This document shows, one piece after another, positions 1 to 7,291 of a stretch of DNA of 64,000 bases (positions are counted from its first letter, which is position 1; each line of letters begins with the position of its first letter). The position numbers and the translations under genes are program-made. Where the stretch lies: positions 248,001-312,000 of the forward strand of contig CAWAVW010000003.1 in assembly GCA_963785585.1 (NCBI GenBank), written 5' to 3'. Source of the DNA: Palsa-295 sp963785585 (GTDB lineage Bacteria; Acidobacteriota; Terriglobia; Acidiferrales; UBA7541). The notes below the pieces were generated by a model. The model was not told the origin of the DNA. It saw only the letters and a list, made by a program, of their open reading frames with translations, and ran no database searches.

Positions 1-1
1 T

Positions 2-718
2 TCGGCCGAATTGGGCATCAGTTTCAACGGCACGGCGCCCATCGCAGGCAGCCGAAACGCCGGAACGATTTTTTTCGATGAAATCAGCGAACTGGACGCC
101 GCCTGCCAAAGAAATTTGCTCTACGCGCTGCCGGACGGCGACACGCTCTCGCGGCGCGGCGCTTTGACCGGCCGTGTGGTCTCGACCACCAGCCGCAATT
201 TGGAAGACGAGATGCGCGCCGGGAGATTTCGCGGTGAGTTGTATTACCGGATCAACGGCGTGTGCTTGCGCCTTCCGCCCTTGCGCGAACGCAAGGAAGA
301 TGTGCCGCTGCTGGTGGAGTTTTTTCTCACCAAGTATGCCGCGCAGTTCGCAAGGCCGCGACCGACTTTGAGTCCGCGCACCCTGCGCACCATGATTGAA
401 CATTCCTGGCCCGGCAATATCCGCGAGCTCGAGAATGTCGTGAAGAAAATCGTCGCGCTGGGTGACGAGCGGCTTGCCGTGAGCGAGCTCGAAACACCGC
501 CGGAAATCGAAAAGGTCGAAGAAGTTGCCCATGGCGGTTATTCCCTGAAGGCCGCCGCGCGTGCCGCCTCCCGCGAAGCCGAACGTGAATTAATTTTGAA
601 GGCGCTTGCCCACACGCGTTGGAACCGAAAGCGTGCGGCCCAGGCCTTGCAAATTAGCTACAAGTCTTTGTTGTACAAGCTGAAGCAAATTGGCGTGGCC
701 GATTCCGTAGGCGAATAA
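2..718 (+). CDS. Sigma-54-dependent transcriptional regulator, 3' part (5' end outside window)
   Basis: C-terminal part of an enhancer-binding protein that would activate RNA polymerase-sigma-54. The reading frame is open from the first bases of the window, so the true start lies upstream. Visible parts are the Walker B segment (GTIFFDEISELD), the sensor/arginine-finger region (RFRGELYYRINGV), the LPPLRERKEDVPLL and SWPGNIRELENVV signatures of the AAA+ core, and a C-terminal Fis-type helix-turn-helix (NRKRAAQALQISYKSLLYKL). The surface loop before Walker B, where GAFTGA normally sits, reads as a short diverged stretch (SFNGTAPIAG), so contact with sigma-54 may be altered. It sits 16 bases upstream of the export genes and about 5.8 kb before an exact sigma-54 promoter, which makes it the likely local activator. 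The PEP-CTERM/XrtA regulator PrsR is the nearest family I can suggest. Family call is firm; target is inferred. Confidence 0.9.
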   Translation, partial: SAELGISFNGTAPIAGSRNAGTIFFDEISELDAACQRNLLYALPDGDTLSRRGALTGRVVSTTSRNLEDEMRAGRFRGELYYRINGVCLRLPPLRERKEDVPLLVEFFLTKYAAQFARPRPTLSPRTLRTMIEHSWPGNIRELENVVKKIVALGDERLAVSELETPPEIEKVEEVAHGGYSLKAAARAASREAERELILKALAHTRWNRKRAAQALQISYKSLLYKLKQIGVADSVGE

Positions 719-734
719 GAAGGCAGGAGAGGCG

Positions 735-1367
735 ATGTTTAAACGACTGCAAATTTTGATTCTTCTCACGATCGTCGCGGCGCTACCCGCCGTTGCGCAG
801 GATTCTGGCGCACAAAAGCAGCCGGCCCAGGCGGCCGTACCTGCCATGGTTAGCGATACGGCAGCGAAGCCAGCGGCGTCCGATGCGAACTACGTGATTG
901 GCGCCCAGGACGTGCTCGATATCAGCGTGTGGAAAGAGCCCGAAGTTTCTCGCGTGGTTCCCGTGCGCCCGGACGGAAAGATTTCACTGCCGCTTTTGAA
1001 CGACGTACAGGCCGCCGGCGCCACCCCGGCGCAGTTGGCGGCGCAGATCACCGACAGTTTGAAGAAATTCGTTACCAACCCGCAAGTGACCGTCATCGTA
1101 ACGACGATCAATAGCCAGCGAGTTTACATTCTCGGCGAAGTCAGCCGCCCCGGAGCGTTCCCTCTGCTGCCCAACATGACCGTTCTGCAGGCCCTTTCGA
1201 GTGCCGGTGGGTTCACTCAGTTCGCTAAAGAAAAAGGAATCTACGTCCTGCGCAACGAGGACGGCAAGCAAGTGAAGCATCTGTTCAATTACAAGGAAGT
1301 GATTGCCGGAAAAAAGACCGAACAGGACATTGTCCTGAAGGCCGGCGATACCATTGTGGTGCCGTAA
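735..1367 (+). CDS. Polysaccharide export protein (Wza/EpsA-like, XrtA-associated type)
   Basis: Outer-membrane/periplasmic polysaccharide export protein of 210 aa. An N-terminal signal peptide (residues 1-21, ending AVAQ) is followed by the polysaccharide export domain (YVIGAQDVLDISVWKEPEVS, then VRPDGKISLPLLNDV) and an SLBB-type domain (VYILGEVSRPGAFPLLPNMT). The C-terminus ends KAGDTIVVP, as in short members without the transmembrane helix of full-length Wza. A strong AGGAG ribosome site lies 6 bases before the ATG. It begins the export cassette right after the sigma-54 regulator and would form the channel or its adaptor with the barrel protein that follows 7 bases later. Family call is secure; exact subtype is by context. 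Confidence 0.92.
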   Translation: MFKRLQILILLTIVAALPAVAQDSGAQKQPAQAAVPAMVSDTAAKPAASDANYVIGAQDVLDISVWKEPEVSRVVPVRPDGKISLPLLNDVQAAGATPAQLAAQITDSLKKFVTNPQVTVIVTTINSQRVYILGEVSRPGAFPLLPNMTVLQALSSAGGFTQFAKEKGIYVLRNEDGKQVKHLFNYKEVIAGKKTEQDIVLKAGDTIVVP

Positions 1368-1374
1368 CGAATTC

Positions 1375-2844
1375 ATGAACCTGCGAGCTTACATTTTCGG
1401 AACTGTCTTCTGCGCGTTCGCTTTGAGCGCTTCGCCGGTCCGCGCTCAGCAGCAAACGCCGGATCAAACCCAGGGTCCTGCTCCGGAAAATCCCACCGAG
1501 CCCATTCCCGCGATTCGCTCACCGCTTGCGTCCGCAGCCGACAACGGTGACGAAAACGTGAATCCACAGCAGATGCTGCCGGACACCAACTCGATCACCG
1601 GAGCGGAGAGCCTGACGCTTGGCTCGGTGCCTCTCGCCCACAATTACATCGTTCCGCGCCTCAATATCTTTTCGACCGCGAATTCCGACGGATTGAGCGG
1701 CGCCGGCAACACCGGTTGGGAAGCCTCCACCTCCCTGGTCGGGGGCATCGATGTATATAAGGCGTCGGAGCGTTCGACGCTGATGCTGAACTACCTGGGC
1801 GGCGGGAGCTTTTCGAATAACAGCGAGGTGGGTAACTCGGTCATTCAGCAGTTCGGCGTAAATGAAAAACTGGCGTGGCGCCGCGTCACGCTCACATTCA
1901 TCGATCAACTGGCTTATATCCCCCAATCGAGCTTTGGATACAACGGCTTCAGCGGCATTCCTCTTCCCGGCGGCGGTTCGACGGGATTACAGGGTGGATT
2001 CACGCCGGGCGACACCATTTTGACCACCTCCGGCCAGCGCCTGACGAATTCCTTCGCCACACAGCTCGATGTGCAACTTTCGCGGCGGACTTCGCTGACG
2101 TTTGTTGGCGGCTACACGTTCATGCGCTACTTCGATAACGACCTTCTCGATCTGGGCGATGCCATTTTTCAGGCTGGTTACAACTACCAGCTTTCGCGCA
2201 CCGACACCATCGCCTTGCTCTATCGCTTTAGCGGCTATCGCTACACCGATTATGGTCAGTCGATCAACGACAACGTCTTCCAGCTCACCTATGCAAAACG
2301 CATCACGGGCAGGATCTCGTTTCAAATTGCCGCGGGACCGGAATACGCCACGTTTGCTGAACGCATAAATCCTCCGGCGCATCTCGGCGGCAGCTCCCCG
2401 TCGGGTCCCAATTCGCAGATTTTATGGTCGTTGAACACTTCCGTGCAGTACGCGCTGGCGCGCACCAATTTCATGGCGGCGTATTCCCATGGCGTTTCCG
2501 GCGGCTCCGGGGTGTTAGGTGGATCGATCGCCGATACCTTTACGGGCAGCGCCAATCATCAATTCTCGCGAACGCTTCATGGCGGATTGACGTTCGGCTA
2601 CTCGAGGAACAAGGGCCTGGCTACCGACACAGCGACGCCCACTTCGCAGACCTACAGCTCCGTATTCGGCGGCGTGAATTTCACTCGCCCGTTCGGACGC
2701 ACCCTCGATTTGAGCCTCGCCTACCTTGCGCAGCGCCAGGATTCGAATGCTGGATCCTGTGTGGGCCCGGGTTGCGCGCCAAACGTTTTCGTCAACCAGA
2801 TTACCGTGGGACTGAATTGGCATCATCAACCGATACCTTTTTAG
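1375..2844 (+). CDS. Outer-membrane beta-barrel protein of the EPS export cassette
   Basis: A 489-aa protein with a clear signal peptide (residues 1-24, ending SPVRAQ), a proline/glutamine-rich linker and then a long region of alternating polar and hydrophobic strands with many Tyr, Phe, Gly and Ser residues, ending in WHHQPIPF, the terminal aromatic typical of outer-membrane barrels. I chose the ATG at 1375 because it starts the signal peptide; an upstream GTG/TTG start would overlap the export gene. No enzyme motif is visible. It takes the place of the barrel protein found in XrtA-type EPS loci next to the export protein and chain-length protein, so it may be the outer-membrane porin for the polymer. 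Function is inferred from position and fold. Confidence 0.75.
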   Translation: MNLRAYIFGTVFCAFALSASPVRAQQQTPDQTQGPAPENPTEPIPAIRSPLASAADNGDENVNPQQMLPDTNSITGAESLTLGSVPLAHNYIVPRLNIFSTANSDGLSGAGNTGWEASTSLVGGIDVYKASERSTLMLNYLGGGSFSNNSEVGNSVIQQFGVNEKLAWRRVTLTFIDQLAYIPQSSFGYNGFSGIPLPGGGSTGLQGGFTPGDTILTTSGQRLTNSFATQLDVQLSRRTSLTFVGGYTFMRYFDNDLLDLGDAIFQAGYNYQLSRTDTIALLYRFSGYRYTDYGQSINDNVFQLTYAKRITGRISFQIAAGPEYATFAERINPPAHLGGSSPSGPNSQILWSLNTSVQYALARTNFMAAYSHGVSGGSGVLGGSIADTFTGSANHQFSRTLHGGLTFGYSRNKGLATDTATPTSQTYSSVFGGVNFTRPFGRTLDLSLAYLAQRQDSNAGSCVGPGCAPNVFVNQITVGLNWHHQPIPF

Positions 2845-2875
2845 GTGGGAAAGAGTTTGAGGAGAAGAGGACTCA

Positions 2876-4402
2876 ATGGCACAGCGTGAATTAGCTCCGT
2901 CAGATTACATGGCGATGTTGCGGCGGCGATGGATTCTGATCGTCGTGCTCACCGTCATCGGGCCCCCGCTCGCATATACCGTCTCGCGCTTTCTTCCGAA
3001 TAAATATCACTCGCAGACGCTTGTCCTCGTCCAACCACCGACCGTGACCGTGAAGATCGGCGATCAACCGCAGCAGGACACCGCGGATCTGGGGCAGCGC
3101 CTGGCGAGCATGCAGCAACAGATTTTAAGCCGTTCACGACTGGAACCGATTATCCGTCAGTACGGTTTGTACGCGAAAGATGTTGACCACGTCTCCATGG
3201 AGGATTTGGTTGGCCGGCTTCAAAAAAGCATCGACGTGACGCCCGTGCTGCCGATGGCCGAAACAAAGTCCACCGCGCTTCCCGGATTCAATGTCGGCGT
3301 CACCATGGACGACGCGCGGACCGCTCAGGAAGTGTGCGCTGCCGTCACCTCGTTATTCATCGAGGAAAACCTTCGCCAGCGCCAGAATACCCTCGAGAAC
3401 ACCACCGATTTTTACAAGCAACAACTGGCGGACGCGAAAGCGAACCTCGATGCACAGGACGCCAAACTCGCCGAATTCAAGAGCCGGTATCTCGGTTCGC
3501 TGCCGGACGATGAACACACCAACCTGGACTTGCTGAACGGTCTCTCGACGCAGCTCGATGCGGCCAGCCAGGCGCTCGGTCGTGCGCAGCAAGACAAGAC
3601 TTTTGCCGAGTCCATGCTTAACCAGCAACTCGCCGCCTGGCAGGCGACGCAAACCGGAACCAATCCGGAAACGACGGACCATCAACTTGCCGCTCTGCAG
3701 GCTCAGCTTGCCACCCTGCGTGCCCGCTACACGGACGATTATCCGGACGTGATCAAGACCAAAGCGGACATTGCCGCGCTTCAGGCCAAACTCGCGGAGG
3801 TCGGAACGACCCCGAAGCCTGCGAACGACAAAGGACCCAAATCGTCGATCGAGCCGCCGCAGATCCAGCAACTCCGCGCTCAAGTTCGCGCCGATGATTT
3901 GGCCATTGCCGAAAAAACCAAAGAGCAAACGCGCATTCAGGATCAGATCCGCACCTACCAGGCGCGCATCCAGACCAGTCCCGTCGTCGAGCAGCAGTAC
4001 AAAGAATTGACGCGTGGCTATCAGACCGCCCAGGATTCCTACAACGAGCTTCAAAAATCGCTCGATTCTTCCAAGATGTCCAAGGATTTGGGCCACCGCC
4101 AGCAAGACGAACAATTCGTCGTCCTGGATGCCGCGAACCTTCCCGACAAGCCGTCTTTCCCGAATCGTCCGATGTTCGCCCTGGGCGGTTTCGCGGGAGG
4201 CTTGGGCCTCGGTCTGGGCATCGCGTTTTTCCTGGAATTGAAAGACACGTCGTTCAAAACGGAGCGCGACGTCGAGTTTGCCCTTCAGCTGCCTGTTCTG
4301 GCCATGGTTCCGGCGATTGAGCCATTGTCGGTAAGCGGCGACAAGAAGAGATTGAATCAGGATCCCGTAAACAAGGGCCTGGAATTGGGCGCGAGAGCCT
4401 GA
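2876..4402 (+). CDS. Wzz/GNVR-type polysaccharide chain-length protein
   Basis: Inner-membrane co-polymerase of 508 aa that would set polymer length. It has an N-terminal Wzz domain with a first membrane helix (about residues 18-38, after the basic LRRRWIL), a long periplasmic coiled-coil region (about 160-400, rich in Gln, Ala and Lys), and a second helix near residues 432-455 (GGFAGGLGLGLGIAFFLEL) preceded by the proline-rich PDKPSFPNRP segment. There is no C-terminal kinase domain, so it is the partner half of a split BY-kinase, with the kinase encoded two genes downstream. The ATG has a GGAG-rich ribosome site. It lies directly before the XrtA-associated ATPase, the usual order in these loci. 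Confidence 0.92.
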   Translation: MAQRELAPSDYMAMLRRRWILIVVLTVIGPPLAYTVSRFLPNKYHSQTLVLVQPPTVTVKIGDQPQQDTADLGQRLASMQQQILSRSRLEPIIRQYGLYAKDVDHVSMEDLVGRLQKSIDVTPVLPMAETKSTALPGFNVGVTMDDARTAQEVCAAVTSLFIEENLRQRQNTLENTTDFYKQQLADAKANLDAQDAKLAEFKSRYLGSLPDDEHTNLDLLNGLSTQLDAASQALGRAQQDKTFAESMLNQQLAAWQATQTGTNPETTDHQLAALQAQLATLRARYTDDYPDVIKTKADIAALQAKLAEVGTTPKPANDKGPKSSIEPPQIQQLRAQVRADDLAIAEKTKEQTRIQDQIRTYQARIQTSPVVEQQYKELTRGYQTAQDSYNELQKSLDSSKMSKDLGHRQQDEQFVVLDAANLPDKPSFPNRPMFALGGFAGGLGLGLGIAFFLELKDTSFKTERDVEFALQLPVLAMVPAIEPLSVSGDKKRLNQDPVNKGLELGARA

Positions 4403-4409
4403 GGAGATT

Positions 4410-5366
4410 ATGTACCAGAAATTTTTTGGCCTTCGGGAAAGTCCGTTCAACGTCAATCCGGATCCTCGCTATCTGTTTCTGACGAAACAGATTCAAGAGG
4501 CGCTGGCCGGGTTGACCTACGGAATTCAAAATCGAAAAGGGTTCATTCTCCTTACCGGCGAGGTCGGGACCGGCAAAACGACCCTCCTGAATCGGCTCCT
4601 CGATTGGCTCCACGGCCAGCGCGTGAAGACGGCTTTCGTATTCAATTCGCAACTCAACACCAGCCAGCTTTTCGACTTCATGATGGCGGACTTTGAAATC
4701 CCGGTCGAAACCCGGCAAAAGAGCCAGGTATTGCTCAAGCTGAACCAATGGCTGCTGGAGCGCTACCGCGCGGCCGAAACGGCCGTTTTGATCATCGACG
4801 AAGCGCAGAACCTTTCGCTGCAGGTGCTCGAAGAGATCCGCCTGCTGACGAATCTGGAGACTTCGACCGAGAAACTTTTGCAGATCGTCCTGACCGGGCA
4901 GCCGGAACTCGAAGAAAAATTGAAACTCCCCCAACTGCGCCAGTTGCGCCAACGGATTACGCTGCGCTGCCGCACCTCGGCGCTCACCTTGGAAGAAACC
5001 TTCGGTTACATCGCCGAACGCTTGCGGATTGCCGGTGCCAACGGCGAGCCCATTTTCTCGAAAGAGGCCATTCAGACCGTCCATGTATATTCACGCGGCA
5101 TTCCCAGAGTCGTGAACCTGCTGTGCGAGCATGCGCTCATTAATGCCTACGTCGATCACTTGCGCCCTGTCCCCGCCCATCTGGTCGAAGAAGTAGCGCG
5201 TGAATTTCAGCTCGACGAAATCGAGCCGATTGCACCGTCCAACATTCCGAACGGCGCGAATCATTCCACCGACGCGCAAGCGCTGCTTCAAAATTTGGAT
5301 GAGCTCTTGGGACGTTTACGGGAAGCCAATATCGTTCCATCTACCAGCCGTGAAAGGAAGCCATGA
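4410..5366 (+). CDS. XrtA/PEP-CTERM-associated AAA ATPase (ExeA-like)
   Basis: A 318-aa AAA ATPase of the family found with exosortase-type EPS loci (general secretion ExeA-like). The N-terminus MYQKFFGLRESPFNVNPDP is characteristic. Walker A is GEVGTGKTT (about residues 50-58) and Walker B is AVLIIDEAQNLS (about 125-136); sensor-1 (LTGQPELEEKL) and a later winged region (SRGIPRVVNLLCEHAL) follow. It would power or regulate assembly of the export machinery at the inner membrane. It begins 7 bases after the chain-length gene with GAGGAG as ribosome site, and overlaps the kinase gene by 4 bases, so the two are probably translationally coupled. Very confident of family; biochemical role of the family is not well defined. 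Confidence 0.92.
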   Translation: MYQKFFGLRESPFNVNPDPRYLFLTKQIQEALAGLTYGIQNRKGFILLTGEVGTGKTTLLNRLLDWLHGQRVKTAFVFNSQLNTSQLFDFMMADFEIPVETRQKSQVLLKLNQWLLERYRAAETAVLIIDEAQNLSLQVLEEIRLLTNLETSTEKLLQIVLTGQPELEEKLKLPQLRQLRQRITLRCRTSALTLEETFGYIAERLRIAGANGEPIFSKEAIQTVHVYSRGIPRVVNLLCEHALINAYVDHLRPVPAHLVEEVAREFQLDEIEPIAPSNIPNGANHSTDAQALLQNLDELLGRLREANIVPSTSRERKP

Positions 5367-6310
5367 GTCGCATTCACGAAGCGCTGAAGAAAGCCGAGCA
5401 GGAAAGAGCCACGGTGCAGCCGGCCGAATTGGAAGGCGTGACGTCGGCCTCCGCTCTGCCTGACTCCGTTCGTCCCAGCGAGGCCGAGGCCTTTTTCGCC
5501 GAAACCGTCGCTCGCCATCCATCGAGCCTCTCTGGCGCGGATTTTCTTCGATTCGACGACCTCCGCGCCCGTTGCGCTCATCCCGAGTGGCATCTGGATC
5601 CCAACGTCAACGTGTTCACGAACTCGGCTTTGATGGCCCATGGCGCCGAGCAGTTTCGGACGCTGCGCTCGCGTCTTTACCAGATGAAAGGCGCGCAGAC
5701 TTTGAAGACCCTTTTGGTCACCAGTTCCATTCCGGCCGAAGGAAAGACGTTCGTTACCAATAATCTCGCGCAGTCGATTGTTCGCCAGCCGGACCGCCGC
5801 GTTTTAATCATCGACGCCGACTTGCGCTGCTCGCGACTGCACGTTCCTCTGGGCGCTCCTCCTTCACCCGGTTTGACCGATTATTTGAACGGCCAGGCGA
5901 ACGAAATGACCGTGATTCAGCACGGGGCCGAAGGGAACTTGTGCTTCATTCCGGGCGGAACTTTGGTTTCGAATCCGAGTGAATTGCTGGCAAACGGGAA
6001 ATTTCAAACGCTGCTATCCCGTGTATCGCCTGTGTTTGACTGGGTGATCATCGATTCGCCGCCCCTTCTGCCGGTGGCTGACGCCAGCTCCCTCGCGGAT
6101 TTGGTTGACGGCGTTTTGTTGGTCGTCCGTGCGGGCTCAACGCCCTCGGCCACAGCGCAGCGCGCTTGTCAGGAACTCGCCGGTCGCAACATCGTTGGTG
6201 TCGTTCTGAACGCCGTCGAGCAAGCCCACACCTACGGGTCGTATTATGCCCCGGGATATGGCTACGGCTATGGATACGGAAATCAACCGCCGACCGCCGA
6301 GTCCAAATAG
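5363..6310 (+). CDS. CpsD/CapB-type bacterial tyrosine kinase
   Basis: Cytoplasmic BY-kinase half of 315 aa. It opens with MSRIHEALKKAEQER, as in XrtA-associated kinases. Walker A is TSSIPAEGKTF (about residues 115-125), Walker A' is VLIIDADLRCSRL, and Walker B is WVIIDSPPLLPVAD. The C-terminus carries a tyrosine cluster (seven Tyr within YGSYYAPGYGYGYGYG and the residue before it), the site of autophosphorylation that regulates interaction with the chain-length protein. Start overlaps the ATPase stop (ATGA) and has AAGGAAG upstream. It ends the export cassette; a 308-base control region follows. Confidence 0.93.
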   Translation: MSRIHEALKKAEQERATVQPAELEGVTSASALPDSVRPSEAEAFFAETVARHPSSLSGADFLRFDDLRARCAHPEWHLDPNVNVFTNSALMAHGAEQFRTLRSRLYQMKGAQTLKTLLVTSSIPAEGKTFVTNNLAQSIVRQPDRRVLIIDADLRCSRLHVPLGAPPSPGLTDYLNGQANEMTVIQHGAEGNLCFIPGGTLVSNPSELLANGKFQTLLSRVSPVFDWVIIDSPPLLPVADASSLADLVDGVLLVVRAGSTPSATAQRACQELAGRNIVGVVLNAVEQAHTYGSYYAPGYGYGYGYGNQPPTAESK

Positions 6311-6470
6311 GGCTTGATCGGCGTACTGTGTCATCCGCGCTTCGCCGTCTCAAATCGAGAATTGCGGCGCGAATCGCAAAATTGGTTTGTATAGTCTTTA
6401 TTATGAGTAGTTTATAACGAGGAAAAAGATTGCAACTCTGGGATAGCAATCTTCACAGAAGTGAGACAGC

Positions 6471-6488
6471 AGCGTCAAAAGAGACGCT
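6471..6488 (+). promoter_or_regulatory. Candidate upstream activating sequence (AGCGTC-N6-GACGCT)
   Basis: Perfect 6-bp inverted repeat with a 6-base spacer. Its centre is about 110 bases upstream of the start predicted from the sigma-54 promoter at 6563, a normal distance for an enhancer-binding protein site. The regulator encoded at the window start is the obvious candidate to bind. It could also fold as a weak hairpin in RNA; no T-run follows directly. Confidence 0.45.
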
Positions 6489-6562
6489 CCCAGGGCTTTC
6501 TAAATTAGCCGTAAAGACCTTTTTTTGTTTGCTTTGCAACGAAGTCGATTAGGTTTCGCCGG

Positions 6563-6578
6563 TGGCACCCGGCTTGCA
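6563..6578 (+). promoter_or_regulatory. Sigma-54 (-24/-12) promoter
   Basis: TGGCAC, five bases, then TTGCA: an exact match to the sigma-54 consensus, with the invariant GG and GC dinucleotides at the right spacing. Initiation would fall near 6589, about 30 bases before the ATG at 6619. A sigma-54 regulator is encoded at the start of the window, so promoter and activator occur together. It would drive the antiterminator gene and the long biosynthetic operon behind it. Confidence 0.85.
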
Positions 6579-6618
6579 CACGCCCAGTACCTAGGGTAAG
6601 GGTCCCAGTGGGACTCTA

Positions 6619-7272
6619 ATGGCGGAGCTTGGAAGCGCGTCAAAAATGAGCACGATCAACCTACTGGAATCGCCAATTCACGAACCGCTCGAAGCGGAGG
6701 TCGGCACTCCCCAGCTGCCTTGGTTCGCTTTGCAAGTTCGCTCCAGACAGGAGTTGACGGTCGCCGAGTACCTTCGCGGCCAGGGATTCGAAGGTTTTCT
6801 GCCGCTCTACAAGTGCCGGAAGGTATGGTCGGATCGAATCAAGGAAGTCGATTCGCCGCTCTTCCCGGGATACCTGTTTTGCCGATTCAACGCGGAAGAC
6901 CGGTTGCCGATCTTGAAAGCGCCGGGAATCGTCCAGATTGTAGGATTCAATCGGATGCCGGTGCCGGTGGACGAATCTGAAATCACCGCTATTCAAACGC
7001 TCATGGCCTCCGGGATCCCGAATCAGCCCTGGCCCTTTCTGGGAATTGGAGACCGGGTGCGCATTCAGTCCGGCCCTCTCGCTGGATTGGAAGGCCTGTT
7101 GACCGATTTCAAGGGAAGTTTTCGTCTGGTACTGTCCGTGACGCTGCTACAAAGATCTGTCGCGGTCGAAATTGATTCGGCCCTGGTAACGTCGCTCAAC
7201 CGGTCCAGAAAGAATTTGCAGGCCGCCGGAAACGTTCGAAAGCAGTTTCGGCCCGGTTCCGAGGCCAACTAA
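6619..7272 (+). CDS. NusG paralogue / transcription antiterminator (UpxY/RfaH/LoaP-like)
   Basis: A 217-aa specialised NusG. The NGN domain (about residues 30-125) contains PWFALQVRSRQELTVAEYL, GFLPLYKCRKVWSDR and PLFPGYLFCRF; the C-terminal KOW motif is GDRVRIQSGPLAGLEGLL (about 150-168). Such proteins bind RNA polymerase and prevent premature termination in long polysaccharide or secondary-metabolite operons. It is the first gene after the sigma-54 promoter, the place where RfaH/UpxY-type factors are usually encoded. The ATG at 6619 is used; a second ATG at 6646 also fits. Its natural targets could include the intrinsic terminator at 47575. Confidence 0.9.
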   Translation: MAELGSASKMSTINLLESPIHEPLEAEVGTPQLPWFALQVRSRQELTVAEYLRGQGFEGFLPLYKCRKVWSDRIKEVDSPLFPGYLFCRFNAEDRLPILKAPGIVQIVGFNRMPVPVDESEITAIQTLMASGIPNQPWPFLGIGDRVRIQSGPLAGLEGLLTDFKGSFRLVLSVTLLQRSVAVEIDSALVTSLNRSRKNLQAAGNVRKQFRPGSEAN

Positions 7273-7291
7273 AAAACGAATTCGCACGCGA

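Larger units (their letters stand above)
6311..6618 (+). other. Control region between the export cassette and the main biosynthetic operon
   Basis: 308 bases with no credible gene. It is AT-richer than the surroundings in its first third (TTTATTATGAGTAGTTTATAACG near 6397). It holds a 6-bp inverted repeat at 6471-6488, a run of seven T at 6521-6527 without an adjacent strong hairpin, and an exact sigma-54 promoter at 6563-6578. The predicted transcript start near 6589 would leave a leader of about 30 bases before the NusG-like gene. Confidence 0.7.

Noticed and set aside
6495..6530. Terminator at the T-run 6521-6527
   Set aside because: The nearby pairing (GGCT/AGCC) is only four bases and is separated from the T-run by nine bases, so it does not form a standard terminator.
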